NCBI RefSeq assembly: GCF_025558425.1
Contig: NZ_CP094718.1
Span: 1 to 64,000 of the forward strand
Source of the DNA: Staphylococcus sp. IVB6240
Lineage (GTDB): Bacteria > Bacillota > Bacilli > Staphylococcales > Staphylococcaceae
DNA: 64,000 bases
Direction of reading: 5' to 3'
Shown here: positions 23,012 through 33,252 of the stretch, in pieces
How the letters are laid out: the number at the start of each line of letters is the position of its first letter
Position numbering within the stretch: the stretch's first letter is position 1
Notes under the pieces: model-generated
What the model saw: only the letters and a program-made list of their open reading frames with translations
Databases searched by the model: none
What the model was told of the DNA's origin: nothing
Made by a program: the position numbers and the translations under genes

Positions 23012-23905
23012 TTAGTGAATATCACGTTTTTTGTGATTACCACCACGTACTTCGGATACATTACCAATAGAAAGAAACGCACGCTCATCAATTTCCATTA
23101 CAATATCTTTGAGCTTTGCTTCTTCTAAACGTGTGATAACACAGAAGATAACACGTTTATCTTCGCCAGTATAAGCACCTTCACCTTTTAAATAAGTGAC
23201 ACCACGACCGAGACGAGAGTTAATTGCTTCACCAATGTCTTTATAAGCATCACTGATCACCCAAACAGATTTCGATTCGTCAAAGCCAAGTAATACCGTA
23301 TCAATCATTTTTGATGCGATAAAGTATGCGACAACACTAAAAAGTGCATTCTCCCATGTGAAGACAAAGCCAGCTGCACCAAAGATGAAGAAGTTAATAA
23401 TCATCACGATTTCTCCAACTGAAAATGGGACTTTGTTTTGTACGAGAATGGATAGTATTTCTGTACCGTCTAATGATCCGCCATATCTTAGGACGATTCC
23501 GACACCAATCCCAAGCACAGCACCACCAAAAATGGTTACTAGAAACTTATCTTCAATGAGTGGATCAATTGGATGAAGTAAAATCGTTGAAAGAGATAAT
23601 ACTGTAATGGCATAAATTGTAGAAATCGCAAAGGTCTTACCGATTTGTTTATAACCTAAAAAGAAAAACGGTAGGTTTAGAATAAAGATAAAAGCCCCCA
23701 GCTTAATCCCAGATAAGTGGGATAAAATAATTGAGATACCGACAATGCCACCATCAAGTAATTGATTTGGAACGAGAAAGAGTTCTAATGCGACACCCAT
23801 CAGTACGGCACCCAGTGTGATGAAGAAAAAACGTTTGATAAAGTACGTCGCACGACGTGGTTTTTCCCTCTTGTAAGATACAGGTTCTTGCTCTGTAATT
23901 TCCAT
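23012..23905 (-). CDS. YitT-family membrane protein
   Basis: A 297-residue protein of the YitT family: about five or six N-terminal membrane helices (residues about 20-200, beginning FFITLGAVLMGVALELFLVPNQLLDGGIVG) and a C-terminal cytoplasmic DUF2179 domain (about 210-290, TYLKGEGAYTGEDKRVIFCVI). Function is unknown; the C-terminal domain is thought to be a ligand-sensing module. It lies leftward between purA and the tRNA genes with its own hairpin terminator. A GGGGGACAATAT stretch precedes the ATG as ribosome binding site. Confidence 0.9.
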   Translation of the reverse strand: MEITEQEPVSYKREKPRRATYFIKRFFFITLGAVLMGVALELFLVPNQLLDGGIVGISIILSHLSGIKLGAFIFILNLPFFFLGYKQIGKTFAISTIYAITVLSLSTILLHPIDPLIEDKFLVTIFGGAVLGIGVGIVLRYGGSLDGTEILSILVQNKVPFSVGEIVMIINFFIFGAAGFVFTWENALFSVVAYFIASKMIDTVLLGFDESKSVWVISDAYKDIGEAINSRLGRGVTYLKGEGAYTGEDKRVIFCVITRLEEAKLKDIVMEIDERAFLSIGNVSEVRGGNHKKRDIH

Positions 23906-24011
23906 ATATTGTCCCCCTTTTAATCATCTATAAAAAATTATACAAAAAAATATGAAAAAAATCTTGTCAACGAGAAAAGACGATGCTATAATAATTTTTG
24001 TGTTAAAGAAC

Positions 24012-24086
24012 GGCTCCTTGGTCAAGCGGTTAAGACACCGCCCTTTCACGGCGGTAACACGGGTTCGAGTCCCGTAGGAGTCACCA
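24012..24086 (+). tRNA. tRNA-Glu (TTC)
   Basis: The acceptor GGCTCCT (24012-24018) pairs with AGGAGTC (24076-24082). The anticodon loop CTTTCAC carries TTC, the T-loop GGTTCGAGTCC is canonical, and CCA is encoded (24084-24086). Confidence 0.96.
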
Positions 24087-24091
24087 TTTAT

Positions 24092-24165
24092 GGTCCCGTA
24101 GTGGAGCGGTTTAACACGCCTGCCTGTCACGCAGGAGATCGCGGGTTCGATTCCCGTCGGGACCG
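24092..24165 (+). tRNA. tRNA-Asp (GTC)
   Basis: The acceptor GGTCCCG (24092-24098) pairs with CGGGACC (24158-24164). The anticodon loop CTGTCAC carries GTC and the T-loop is canonical. The next bases are G then CTA, so a full CCA is not encoded. Confidence 0.96.
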
Positions 24166-24171
24166 CTAATT

Positions 24172-24197
24172 GCTCATCCAAGAGGATGAGCTTTTTT
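24172..24197 (+). terminator. Terminator after the tRNA pair
   Basis: An 8-bp stem GCTCATCC/GGATGAGC with a 4-base loop and six T. A second imperfect hairpin with a T-run lies at 24215-24256. Confidence 0.9.
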
Positions 24198-24256
24198 ATT
24201 TGTTCTTATATAGAGAAAAGGCGAGATGACACGTTGATGTGATCTTGCCTTTTTTG

Positions 24257-24551
24257 GTCTTTAGTAGGAAATTTATTTTTTAAATATAAATCTAGATATA
24301 GATTCATGAGAATATAAAGTCTTGTTAAATAAAAATATAGACAAAAGAATAGTACTTTTAAAAGAATTATGCTATCGTTAGGTTACAAAAATATAAATTT
24401 GTAACTAGTAAATATAAAAAAATCAAGTCAACGTTTATCAGAATCATTACAATAATAAAAAGAAGACTGAAACATCATAAATTTGTGTGACAAGGAAATT
24501 GATAAACGGTTTCCAAGTATACAAATTCATTATGCATCAGCCTCAAGCAAA
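24257..24551. other. AT-rich intergenic region without recognised genes
   Basis: About 295 bases of very AT-rich DNA between the tRNA terminators and the 3' end of the tetR-like gene. No RNA motif, convincing open frame or promoter was recognised. Confidence 0.6.
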
Positions 24552-25106
24552 TTAAACACTATGTTTGATTAGGTCGAATGTCATCTCAAAACGATGTGCG
24601 TAGTCTGGTAAATCCCACGTATCTTTGAACATTGGTAGTGTAAAGGCTGAAAATGCAGAAAGAATCACTTCAGCCCTCTCAAGCTGATGCTCATCATAGC
24701 CCATTTGCTGTTGAATGCGAATGTAACAAGGCGTTAAGACCTCTCGTAGCATGAAGGGATCTTTATCGATATAACGTGTATTCAATTCAAACATCACTTT
24801 GTTTGAATGATATGTATCTCTTTTCGCATTCACAAACGCCCAAAGATAATCATGAAGCCATTCTATTTTATTCGTATAGGCTGCATCATTGATATCGATT
24901 CGTTGGATAATACGCGACATAAACCAATCTTTACAGACAGCCGTCCACAAAGCCTGTTTATTCTCAAAATGTTTATAAATAGCTGCATGTGTCACATCAA
25001 GTGCTATCGCAATTTTAGAGATTGAAATCTCTGTCTGCTGTGTTTCTTGAATGATTGTTTGAGCCGTTGTAATAATTAATGATTTTGTTATTTTTTGCTT
25101 TTCCAT
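24552..25106 (-). CDS. TetR/AcrR-family transcriptional regulator
   Basis: The 184-residue regulator from the ATG at 25106 begins MEKQKITKSLI. An N-terminal helix-turn-helix is visible as ISISKIAIALDVTHAAIYKHF followed by ENKQALW (about residues 27-55). The rest is a ligand-binding alpha-helical domain. It is divergently transcribed from the oxidoreductase gene starting at 25156, with only about 50 bases between the starts. It probably represses that gene and perhaps itself, responding to an unknown compound such as a quinone or aldehyde. Confidence 0.85.
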   Translation of the reverse strand: MEKQKITKSLIITTAQTIIQETQQTEISISKIAIALDVTHAAIYKHFENKQALWTAVCKDWFMSRIIQRIDINDAAYTNKIEWLHDYLWAFVNAKRDTYHSNKVMFELNTRYIDKDPFMLREVLTPCYIRIQQQMGYDEHQLERAEVILSAFSAFTLPMFKDTWDLPDYAHRFEMTFDLIKHSV

Positions 25107-25155
25107 AAGCTTTATCTTATCACAATCAACTAAAATATAAAGAGGGGCTGATTTA

Positions 25156-26175
25156 ATGAAAGCCGTACAATTAGAGAAATATAACAAAGATTTAAAAGTA
25201 AAAATAAATGATATTCCTGTTCCATCTATTCAAGCAGATGAGGTGTTAATCAAGGTTGCGTATGCAGCGATTAATCCTTTAGAAAAATTAACGATAACAG
25301 GTGCTATAAAGTTAATTCAAGACTACCCTAAGCCAGTCACACTTGGTAATGAATTGACAGGAACAATTGTTGAAGCTGGTCAAACTGTTAAAAATTTAAA
25401 AGCTGGTGATGTCGTTTATACACGCCTGCCTATTACACGTATCGGTGCATTTGCTGAGTATGTAGTTGTAAAGGCTGAATATGTGGTACCTATTCCTAGT
25501 AATTTAGATATGAAAACAGCAACAGCTGCACCGCTAACAGGCCTAACTGCATATCAAGCGCTAACTGAAGAACTTGAAGTAGAAGCAGGAAAAACACTCT
25601 TTATCTCAGGTGGTTCTGGTAGCTTTGGTCAAATGGCCGTTCCACTCGCAAAGTCAATGGGACTTAAAGTGATCATTTCAGGAAATGCACGATCAAAAGA
25701 AACGTTCTTAGCCAAAGGTGTTGACCAATACATCGACTATACACAAGAAAATTATTGGGAAGTCTTATCGGATGTCGACTATGTCATCGATACATTAGGA
25801 CCGAAAGAATTTGAAAAAGAATTGTCTATTATGAAGTCAGGTGGAAAAATTGTTAGCTTGATTAATGCTCCGAACAAAGCATTTGCTGAGAAGCAAGGTT
25901 TCTCTAAATTTAAGACATTATTATTTACACTCGCTGGTCAAAAATTCGATCGTAAAGCAAAAGCACAAGGTGTTGAATACCGCTTCATCTTCGTACGTGC
26001 AGATGGACAGCAATTGAAAGCCATCACAGACATGGTAGAGCGTGAAAATATCATTCCAGCTGTAGACTCACGTATTTTTACAGTAGATGAAGTTGACGAA
26101 GCATTAGACTATACATTCAACCAACGTACGAATGGAAAGGTATTAATTCAATTTGATACGGAAGATACACTATAA
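25156..26175 (+). CDS. Zinc-independent NADPH:quinone-type oxidoreductase
   Basis: A medium-chain dehydrogenase/reductase-superfamily protein of 339 residues. The N-terminal GroES-like domain lacks the zinc-ligand pattern, and the Rossmann fold carries the nucleotide motif FISGGSGSFGQMA (about residues 151-163). These features place it with quinone or enone reductases of the QOR type. GAGGGG precedes the ATG. The divergent TetR-type regulator suggests induction by an electrophile. The exact substrate is unknown. A hairpin terminator follows. Confidence 0.85.
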   Translation: MKAVQLEKYNKDLKVKINDIPVPSIQADEVLIKVAYAAINPLEKLTITGAIKLIQDYPKPVTLGNELTGTIVEAGQTVKNLKAGDVVYTRLPITRIGAFAEYVVVKAEYVVPIPSNLDMKTATAAPLTGLTAYQALTEELEVEAGKTLFISGGSGSFGQMAVPLAKSMGLKVIISGNARSKETFLAKGVDQYIDYTQENYWEVLSDVDYVIDTLGPKEFEKELSIMKSGGKIVSLINAPNKAFAEKQGFSKFKTLLFTLAGQKFDRKAKAQGVEYRFIFVRADGQQLKAITDMVERENIIPAVDSRIFTVDEVDEALDYTFNQRTNGKVLIQFDTEDTL

Positions 26176-26185
26176 AACATAAAAT

Positions 26186-26227
26186 AAAACTGGATGCATG
26201 CTGAAATGAGCATGTTATCCAGTTTTT
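26186..26227 (+). terminator. Terminator after the quinone oxidoreductase
   Basis: Stem AAAACTGGAT/ATCCAGTTTT with an inner ATGCT/AGCAT helix and a T-run. Confidence 0.88.
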
Positions 26228-26281
26228 CTTATAGCTATCATTTTCATCAGACATATGAACTTTAGAAACGTAAAAGGATAG

Positions 26282-26329
26282 AATTCACACTATAGAAGTG
26301 ATACATTATAAGGTATAGGAGTGTGAATT
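26282..26329. repeat. Inverted repeat upstream of walR
   Basis: Arms AATTCACACT (26282-26291) and AGTGTGAATT (26320-26329) are perfectly complementary across 28 bases, about 125 bases before walR. It is a possible regulatory or processing element of the walRK leader. Confidence 0.6.
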
Positions 26330-26453
26330 TGGACACCATAGAAACATCATGTCAGGGAAAATGCACCACTTATAAACAGATAATCGGTACCAAGTACACA
26401 TAAAAAATCTCTCAGCGCATAGCGTTGATTAATGAAGAAATGAGGTCATGTAG

Positions 26454-27155
26454 ATGGCGAAAAAAGTAGTTGTAGTAGACGATGAAAAACCAATTGCAGA
26501 TATACTTGAATTTAACTTAAAAAAAGAAGGCTATGATGTATTCGTTGCTTATGATGGTGATGATGCGGTTGAATTGATCTATACGCAAGAACCGGACATT
26601 GTTTTACTGGATATTATGTTGCCGGGTCGAGACGGTATGGAAGTCTGCCGTGAAGTACGTAAAAAATATGATATGCCCATCATTATGTTGACTGCGAAAG
26701 ACTCAGAAATCGACAAAGTACTAGGCCTTGAATTAGGGGCGGATGACTATGTAACAAAACCATTTAGTACACGTGAATTAATCGCACGTGTTAAAGCGAA
26801 CTTACGCCGTCATCATGCACAACCAAGTGTTGAGAATAACAAACAGTCTAACGAGATTGCGATTAAAGATATTGTCGTATATCCAGATGCTTATTCTATT
26901 AAAAAACGTGGTGAGTCTATCGATCTGACACATCGTGAATTTGAGTTGTTCCATTATCTTTCTAAACATATGGGTCAAGTGATGACACGTGAACATTTAC
27001 TACAAACAGTATGGGGCTATGATTATTTCGGTGATGTACGTACAGTTGATGTAACGATCCGTCGTTTACGTGAAAAAATTGAAGATGACCCATCACATCC
27101 AGATTATATTGTGACACGTCGAGGTGTGGGATACTTCCTACAACATCATGAGTAG
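26454..27155 (+). CDS. walR: Essential response regulator WalR (YycF)
   Basis: An OmpR-family response regulator controlling autolysin and cell-wall genes. The 233 residues have a receiver domain with the acidic pocket Asp9/Asp10, phospho-acceptor Asp53 in [11 protein letters not shown] and Lys in the VTKPF loop. The C-terminal winged-helix domain shows [37 protein letters not shown]. It is the first gene of the walRKHIJ operon, 15 bases before walK. Confidence 0.98.
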   Translation: MAKKVVVVDDEKPIADILEFNLKKEGYDVFVAYDGDDAVELIYTQEPDIVLLDIMLPGRDGMEVCREVRKKYDMPIIMLTAKDSEIDKVLGLELGADDYVTKPFSTRELIARVKANLRRHHAQPSVENNKQSNEIAIKDIVVYPDAYSIKKRGESIDLTHREFELFHYLSKHMGQVMTREHLLQTVWGYDYFGDVRTVDVTIRRLREKIEDDPSHPDYIVTRRGVGYFLQHHE

Positions 27156-27170
27156 AAGGAAGTTGTGTTT

Positions 27171-29003
27171 ATGAAGTGGTTAAAACAATTTCAATCTCTT
27201 CACACAAAACTTGTCATTGTCTATGTCTTGCTGATTATTATTGGGATGCAAATTATCGGTTTGTACTTCACCAATAGTCTTGAAAAAGAAATGACTGAGA
27301 CATTTAAAACCAATATCTCACAAAATGCCAAGCAGATTGAGTTGAGCATTGAAAGAATATATGCAGAAGGCAACAATACAACAAATACACAGAAAGAAAT
27401 CCAGAACCTACTGAATGAATATGCCAACCGCAATGAAATGATTGAAATTCGTTTCATCGATACTGATCAAATCATTGTTGCAACATCGAAACAATCGAAC
27501 CGTCATCTCATCAATCAGAAAGCGAATGACAGTGCAATTCAAAAGGCATTATCACTCCGTCAATCAAATTCTGAAGTGGTCTTAAAAGATTATGGTGAAG
27601 GTAAACAACGTGTATGGGTTAAAAATATGCCGGTGACAACGAGCAAAGGGCTCATCGGTAATATTTATATTGAATCAAACATTAACCAAGTATATGACCA
27701 ATTGAGTGATATTAACCAAACCTTTATCGTTGGGACAGGTATTTCACTGATTATTACGATTATCCTCGGTTTCTTTATTGCACGCACGATTACAAAACCA
27801 ATTACGGACATGCGTAACCAAACTGTTGAAATGTCAAAAGGTAATTATACGCAACGTGTGAAAATCTATGGGAATGACGAGATTGGTGAACTTGCCCTCG
27901 CATTTAATAATCTCTCTAAACGTGTACAAGAAGCACAGGCCAATACGGAGAGTGAGAAGCGACGTCTGGACTCGGTTATCCGTCATATGAGTGATGGTGT
28001 TATTGCGACAGACAGACGTGGACGTATTAAAATTATTAATGATATGGCGTTGAAAATGCTGGGTGAATCAAAAGAAGATATTGAAGGTGCATTTATTTTA
28101 GATGTTCTTGACTTGAATGATGAGCTTAGCTTAGACGAGTTGAATGAGAATAATGAGAGTTTATTGATAGATATTAACGAGGAAGATGGTATTATCGTAC
28201 GTCTGAACTTTAGTACCATTGTTCAAAATACGGGATTTGTCAATGGTTATATCGCGATGTTGCATGATGTAACAGAACAACAACAAATCGAGCGTGAACG
28301 TCGAGAATTCGTTGCTAACGTATCACATGAATTGCGTACACCACTCACATCTATGAATAGCTATATTGAAGCATTAGAACAAGGTGCGTGGAAAGATGAA
28401 CAGATTGCACCACAATTCTTGTCAGTTACACGTGAAGAAACAGAACGAATGATTCGACTGGTGAATGATCTCTTACATCTCTCTAAAATGGATAATGAGA
28501 CAGAAGAAATTACGAAAGAGATTGTCGATTTTAATCTGTTTATCAATAAGGTTATTAATCGCCATGAAATGTCAGCGAAAGATACGACATTTGTACGAGA
28601 TATACCAAGTCAGACGATTTTCACAGAAATTGATCCAGATAAGATGACACAAGTATTTGATAATGTCATTACCAATGCATTGAAATATTCGCGTGGTCAG
28701 AAGCGGGTAGAGTTTCATGTGAAACATAATCCGTCACATCGACGTCTCACAGTGCGTATTAAAGATAATGGGATTGGTATTCCTGTGAATAAAGTCGATA
28801 AAATATTTGATCGCTTTTTCCGTGTAGATAAGGCACGTACGCGAAAAATGGGTGGTACAGGTCTCGGCTTAGCGATTTCTAAGGAGATTGTAGAAGCACA
28901 TAAAGGACGTATATGGGCCAATAGTGTAGAGGGTCAAGGGACATCGATCTTCATTACACTACCTTGTGAAATCATAGAAGATGGTGATTGGGATGCAAGT
29001 TAA
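27171..29003 (+). CDS. walK: Sensor histidine kinase WalK (YycG)
   Basis: The membrane sensor kinase partner of WalR. From ATG 27171 ([14 protein letters not shown], 610 residues; GTG 27165 is an alternative) it has one membrane helix near 14-34, an extracytoplasmic Cache-like domain, a second helix near 183-203 and a HAMP domain ([10 protein letters not shown]). A PAS domain follows, then the H-box [12 protein letters not shown] and the HATPase N, G1 and G2 boxes ([28 protein letters not shown]). All catalytic motifs are intact. The 3' end overlaps walH. Confidence 0.97.
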   Translation: MKWLKQFQSLHTKLVIVYVLLIIIGMQIIGLYFTNSLEKEMTETFKTNISQNAKQIELSIERIYAEGNNTTNTQKEIQNLLNEYANRNEMIEIRFIDTDQIIVATSKQSNRHLINQKANDSAIQKALSLRQSNSEVVLKDYGEGKQRVWVKNMPVTTSKGLIGNIYIESNINQVYDQLSDINQTFIVGTGISLIITIILGFFIARTITKPITDMRNQTVEMSKGNYTQRVKIYGNDEIGELALAFNNLSKRVQEAQANTESEKRRLDSVIRHMSDGVIATDRRGRIKIINDMALKMLGESKEDIEGAFILDVLDLNDELSLDELNENNESLLIDINEEDGIIVRLNFSTIVQNTGFVNGYIAMLHDVTEQQQIERERREFVANVSHELRTPLTSMNSYIEALEQGAWKDEQIAPQFLSVTREETERMIRLVNDLLHLSKMDNETEEITKEIVDFNLFINKVINRHEMSAKDTTFVRDIPSQTIFTEIDPDKMTQVFDNVITNALKYSRGQKRVEFHVKHNPSHRRLTVRIKDNGIGIPVNKVDKIFDRFFRVDKARTRKMGGTGLGLAISKEIVEAHKGRIWANSVEGQGTSIFITLPCEIIEDGDWDAS

Positions 29004-30330
29004 GGAACTCATAAAGTCCATTACACTCATCATACTAGTCATATCGAGCATGGTACTCACATTATTAATTTGGAACTTTTCTCCTGATACGGCAGATGTG
29101 GACAACGAACCAACAAAAGAAAATACAAAAGCGATTGGTCCCCGATTCAATGCAGATATCAACCAAGTGGTGTCTCCTTTTCAATTGGTACATGTTAATG
29201 GTGTGCATGTTGAAGGAATGCCAGCAACAAGCGAAGTCAATGAACTGGCAAATGCATTTACGAAACAACATATTCATAAGGTCGTCTATATTGAGAATGA
29301 CCAATCACTTTTATTGAGAGAACTGAGTGATCATTTTCTTGTTTTAGACTACCCGACAGACGTCCCGCTCTCTATGTATTTGAGTGAAGTCCTAGATTTG
29401 CAGGCCAAAGTACCGAATCAATTTAAGTTTGATCGTCTGATTTATGATATTGATCCAACAGATAACTTAGTTGTGTACGCAATTGATAGTACACGTCATC
29501 GCGCAGTTAAAATGACAACATCTATTAAGACAAGTGCTATTAAAAATCATTTATCAGAGCTTAAAGTGGCATTGCGCCCTTATACGAATTTATCAATGAA
29601 TGAAGATACAATTAATAAGGCAACATATCTTTATGCGCCGAAAGCCCCTGAAAATTTAAAAACGTATCGTACTATTTTTAATCACATTAGTGCTGAAGAT
29701 TTGAACAGTATTTTATTTGATGACACACCTATTGTACGTACGACGGAGAGTGGAAATACGATTTATAACAATAATACGGGTGTAGTGAACTATGATCCGG
29801 ATAAGAAAACATATCATTATACGAACTTGTCAGAAGATGAATATAGTACGCGTGATATGAATATCAGTATTCCAAGAACTTTTGATTATATTAATGAACA
29901 TGGTGGTTTTACAGATGATTTTCGTCTCTTTGATGCAAATAAAGATCAAGGCTTAATTACGTATCAAATGTTCTTGAATGGGCGCCCTATCTTTTATCAG
30001 AACCAACTGAATCAAATTCTAGTTAGTTGGGGAGAACGTGGTATTTTTGAATATAGTAGAGGCTTATTGAAAACGAATGTGACAATTGATAATGGTAAAA
30101 AACCTAAGGCGTTACCGACGCTTGAAGATGTTAGAGGTAAATTGGCAAGCAGTAATCAAGTCGACTTCAGAAAGGTCGAGCAATTAGTTGTTGGTTACAA
30201 AATGGTATCTCAAAAAGGTCCTGACGATCGAATGGAAATTCAAGAAAATAGTCAGTTTGTACCGACGTGGTTTGTGAAATACGAAGGAAAATGGTATAAA
30301 TTTGATGATGGGGAGTTGATTGAACAATGA
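28993..30330 (+). CDS. walH: WalRK accessory protein WalH (YycH)
   Basis: A membrane-anchored extracytoplasmic protein that modulates WalK activity together with WalI. It has an N-terminal membrane helix (about 8-28, [16 protein letters not shown]) and a large outer domain of mixed folds. I chose ATG 28993 (MQVKELIKS, 445 residues), preceded by GGTGAT; ATG 28981 would add four residues. Both starts lie inside the walK 3' end, so translation is coupled. The sequence diverges from S. aureus, as is usual for this protein. Confidence 0.92.
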   Translation: MQVKELIKSITLIILVISSMVLTLLIWNFSPDTADVDNEPTKENTKAIGPRFNADINQVVSPFQLVHVNGVHVEGMPATSEVNELANAFTKQHIHKVVYIENDQSLLLRELSDHFLVLDYPTDVPLSMYLSEVLDLQAKVPNQFKFDRLIYDIDPTDNLVVYAIDSTRHRAVKMTTSIKTSAIKNHLSELKVALRPYTNLSMNEDTINKATYLYAPKAPENLKTYRTIFNHISAEDLNSILFDDTPIVRTTESGNTIYNNNTGVVNYDPDKKTYHYTNLSEDEYSTRDMNISIPRTFDYINEHGGFTDDFRLFDANKDQGLITYQMFLNGRPIFYQNQLNQILVSWGERGIFEYSRGLLKTNVTIDNGKKPKALPTLEDVRGKLASSNQVDFRKVEQLVVGYKMVSQKGPDDRMEIQENSQFVPTWFVKYEGKWYKFDDGELIEQ

Positions 30331-31106
30331 ATTGGAAACGTACCAAAACATTATTCATTATCGTCTTCTTTCTCATCAATATCAGTTTAGGCATCATGTA
30401 TGTTGATAAGTATAACAAGTCAAAAGTAAATCCGTCTGATGGCGACAATGGTGTGAACTTCACACAAGAAAATATTAAATTACCAAAAAATATACCAGAA
30501 GTAAGCAAAGTTAAGATGCAATTGATTACAGCACGCTCACATCAATTTGAAAGCAATGCAGAAGAACAGAGTGATGAGAGTCAAAGTGATGAAGGCTATG
30601 TTTTAACGAAACAAGTCAATGAGACGGTTAATGTCAAATTAGACCCAATCTCCCATTTAAAACCATATATTAACGATCATGTCTATAAAGGGAATGAGTA
30701 TCAATTCCATGATACAGAAGATGGATCTATTAGCTATGAGCAGACATATGAAGGATTCCCGATCATGAATAATCAGCGTGCAGCGTTAACATTTATGACA
30801 GAAAATGATCGGGTGAAATCATATAAACAAGCAGCGATGGAAGACATCCGTCCGTCTAAAGGGACAAATAATAAACGTCATCAAGTTATCAGTGCTCATA
30901 AAGCATTAGAGGCTCTGTATTACAATCAGTACCTTCAAGATGGCGATGAAGTGATAAACTTACGATTAGGTTATTATACAGTGGTTAAAGAAACAAATCT
31001 TCAAGTGCTTCAAGCAAACTGGGAGATTCGTGTGAAACATGGTAAAGAGACAAAAACGTATTATGTAGAAGCTGTCTCATCGAATCCGAAAATTATAGAA
31101 CAGTAG
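30327..31106 (+). CDS. walI: WalRK accessory protein WalI (YycI)
   Basis: The second WalK-modulating membrane protein, 259 residues. The N-terminal transmembrane helix spans about residues 7-24 ([18 protein letters not shown]), followed by an extracytoplasmic YycI domain. It overlaps walH by four bases (ATGA) and is followed by walJ after 13 bases, consistent with one wal operon. Confidence 0.93.
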   Translation: MNWKRTKTLFIIVFFLINISLGIMYVDKYNKSKVNPSDGDNGVNFTQENIKLPKNIPEVSKVKMQLITARSHQFESNAEEQSDESQSDEGYVLTKQVNETVNVKLDPISHLKPYINDHVYKGNEYQFHDTEDGSISYEQTYEGFPIMNNQRAALTFMTENDRVKSYKQAAMEDIRPSKGTNNKRHQVISAHKALEALYYNQYLQDGDEVINLRLGYYTVVKETNLQVLQANWEIRVKHGKETKTYYVEAVSSNPKIIEQ

Positions 31107-31119
31107 AAAGGGTGGTCAC

Positions 31120-31911
31120 TTGATACGTATGAGTGTACTTGCAAGTGGTAGTACGGGAAATGCCACTTATATAGAGAATGATAAGGGTAGTCTACTTGTG
31201 GATGTCGGTCTGACAGGTAAAAAGATGGAAGGTTTATTTGAACAAATAGACCGCAAAATTGAAAATTTAAACGGAATTCTTGTGACACATGAACATGTCG
31301 ATCATATTAAAGGACTAGGCGTTATCGCGCGTAAATATGGATTGCCTATTTATGCGAATGAAAAAACATGGTCATGTATCGATAAGAAAGACAGCAAAAT
31401 TCCCACTGATCAGAAATTTATTTTTAATCCATATGAAACGAAATCAATTGCAGGATTTGATATTGAATCATTCAACGTCTCACATGATGCGATTGATCCA
31501 CAATTTTATATTTTCCATAACGATTATAAAAAATTGACGCTGATTACAGATACAGGATATGTGTCCGATCGTATGAAAGGTATGATCCGTGGTAGTGATG
31601 CCTTTGTATTTGAAAGCAATCACGATGTAGACATGTTGCGTATGGGTCGTTACCCATGGAAGACGAAACAACGTATTTTAAGTGATATGGGGCATGTATC
31701 TAATGAAGATGCTGCTTATGCGATGAGAGATGTCATCACAGGTCAGACGAAACGTATCTATTTGTCGCATCTGTCTCAAGACAACAATATGAAAGACCTG
31801 GCACGAATGAGTGTTGGACAAATATTACAAGAACACGATATTGATACGAATAATGAAGTGAAATTGTGTGATACGGATAAAGAACAGGCAACACCAATTT
31901 ATACACTATAA
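31120..31911 (+). CDS. walJ: Metallo-beta-lactamase-fold exonuclease WalJ (YycJ)
   Basis: A metal-dependent nuclease of the MBL superfamily at the end of the wal operon; the family has been linked to DNA mismatch and replication maintenance. The metal motif [10 protein letters not shown] is seen near residue 57, with further ligands in the LITDTGYVS and LSHLSQDN segments. I keep the TTG at 31120 (four bases after AGGGTGG); ATG 31129 is the alternative. A strong terminator follows, and no surface protein gene lies between it and rlmH. Confidence 0.93.
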   Translation: MIRMSVLASGSTGNATYIENDKGSLLVDVGLTGKKMEGLFEQIDRKIENLNGILVTHEHVDHIKGLGVIARKYGLPIYANEKTWSCIDKKDSKIPTDQKFIFNPYETKSIAGFDIESFNVSHDAIDPQFYIFHNDYKKLTLITDTGYVSDRMKGMIRGSDAFVFESNHDVDMLRMGRYPWKTKQRILSDMGHVSNEDAAYAMRDVITGQTKRIYLSHLSQDNNMKDLARMSVGQILQEHDIDTNNEVKLCDTDKEQATPIYTL

Positions 31912-31926
31912 AACGATATAATGAAG

Positions 31927-31982
31927 AAAGGTCATGAGATACAATGCTGTTATTGAAGCATGTGTACGTCATGGCCTTTTTT
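31927..31982 (+). terminator. Terminator of the wal operon
   Basis: An 11-bp outer stem AAAGGTCATGA/TCATGGCCTTT (one G-U pair), an inner ATGCT/AGCAT helix and a T-run. Confidence 0.88.
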
Positions 31983-32066
31983 GTTGTATAGTATAAAATG
32001 AATAAATGCACAGGATATACAGTCATTTATCCCCATAACTGTGCACAAATTAATCAACAATTGTTA

Positions 32067-32227
32067 ATATCCACATGTTAATAAACGGTTTATCAATAAG
32101 GTTATACACATATCCACAGAGTTATGCACAAAAATTTGTGTTTTCATTGGTATTTCTATTATTTTTTATATACATAAGTTGTATAATCAAAGACTCTTAT
32201 GTGAATAAGTTAATAACATGTGGATAA
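32067..32227. promoter_or_regulatory. DnaA-box cluster upstream of rlmH
   Basis: One perfect DnaA box (32219-32227, minus strand) and four one-mismatch boxes: ATATCCACA at 32067-32075, TTATACACA at 32102-32110, ATATCCACA at 32110-32118 and TTATGCACA at 32122-32130. The density is comparable to oriC itself. Confidence 0.75.
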
Positions 32228-32258
32228 CTTATTAAAATATACACATAAGGAGCATTAT

Positions 32259-32738
32259 ATGAAAATTACAGTCATTGCAGTTGGGAAATTAAAAGAAAAA
32301 TATTGGAAACAAGCCATATCAGAATATGAAAAACGACTCGGTGCCTATACGAAAATTGAGATCATTGAAGTCCCTGATGAAAAAGCACCTGAAACAATGA
32401 GTGATAAAGAAGTAGAACAAGTGAAATATAAAGAAGGACAACGTATTCTTGCTAAAATCAAACCACAATCTACAGTCATCACACTAGAAATACAAGGTAA
32501 GATGTTAAGTTCAGAAGCATTAGCACAGGAAATTCAACAGCGTATGACACGTGGGACAAGTGACTTTATCTTTGTCATTGGTGGGTCTAATGGTTTACAT
32601 CAGGATGTATTGAACCGTAGTGACTATGCACTATCATTCAGTAAAATGACTTTCCCTCATCAAATGATGCGTGTGATTTTACTGGAGCAAGTGTATCGTG
32701 CGTTTAAGATCATGCGTGGCGAAGCGTATCACAAATAA
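32259..32738 (+). CDS. rlmH: 23S rRNA pseudouridine-1915 N3-methyltransferase (OrfX)
   Basis: A SPOUT-family methyltransferase modifying helix 69 of 23S rRNA. From ATG 32259, with ATAAGGAG upstream, it has the standard 159 residues. The AdoMet-binding knot is visible in [47 protein letters not shown]. The last codons (GEAYHK) form the SCC attachment site, and the reading frame is preserved after integration. Everything to its right in this window is acquired DNA. Confidence 0.98.
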   Translation: MKITVIAVGKLKEKYWKQAISEYEKRLGAYTKIEIIEVPDEKAPETMSDKEVEQVKYKEGQRILAKIKPQSTVITLEIQGKMLSSEALAQEIQQRMTRGTSDFIFVIGGSNGLHQDVLNRSDYALSFSKMTFPHQMMRVILLEQVYRAFKIMRGEAYHK

Positions 32739-32748
32739 AACTAAAAAA
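32721..32748 (+). other. SCC attachment site at the rlmH 3' end
   Basis: GAAGCGTATCACAAATAA followed by AACTAAAAAA. The same 28-mer with one substitution recurs at 36086-36113. This is the canonical integration site used by Ccr recombinases. Confidence 0.92.
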
Positions 32749-32833
32749 TAAGTTGTATGTAACTCACTTTGAAATTGATTGAATATATAGTATCTTTAAT
32801 AAAATGCAGCTATTGTGGCGTAGAATTTGAGAA

Positions 32834-33060
32834 TCAAAAAAGGATTAATATAGTTTGAAGAGACTGAGCATAAATACTAGAAAAATGGCCAGTAAATGAG
32901 TTTATTATAAATTCATTTACTGGCTTCTTTAAATAATTATCTAGACAATTTGCTTTTCTAGACATACTCTGAAATGCGTTATTTTCTTTAAGGATATTAA
33001 TATATGACTTGTTTTGGTAATGATAACCTTGGTCAGAGTGTATTGTCATGCGATAGTTAA
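32834..33060 (-). pseudogene. IS3-family (IS150-type) transposase remnant
   Basis: Read leftward, the frame contains IHSDQGYHYQNKSYINIL followed by NNAFQSMSRKANCLDN, the central part of an IS3-family OrfB DDE domain around the second Asp. After LDN the frame is scrambled and the final catalytic Glu region is missing; a hairpin (32888-32924) lies there. No intact ends or first catalytic Asp are present. It is a relic next to the att site. Confidence 0.7.
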
Positions 33061-33180
33061 GATTAGATCTTTTAATTAAAACATTGTTTTAAATATCGAT
33101 GACAAGGTCTAATGTAGGACGTGTAGACATAAGTTTCGGAATTATATAAATTCATAAAAGTAGATAAATCGAAATCCTTT

Positions 33181-33212
33181 ATACCCCTAATGGGTATGTG
33201 TTATAGTATAAG
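33181..33212 (+). promoter_or_regulatory. copB promoter with CsoR-type operator
   Basis: ATACCCCTAATGGGTAT (33181-33197) is the TACCC-N5-GGGTA palindrome recognised by copper-sensing CsoR. It overlaps the -35/spacer of a promoter whose -10 is TATAGT (33202-33207) or TATAAG (33207-33212). Copper should release CsoR and induce copB-copL. Confidence 0.75.
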
Positions 33213-33252
33213 TATAGCTAATATAATATTTTCATAAATAGGAGGAGTTAAT

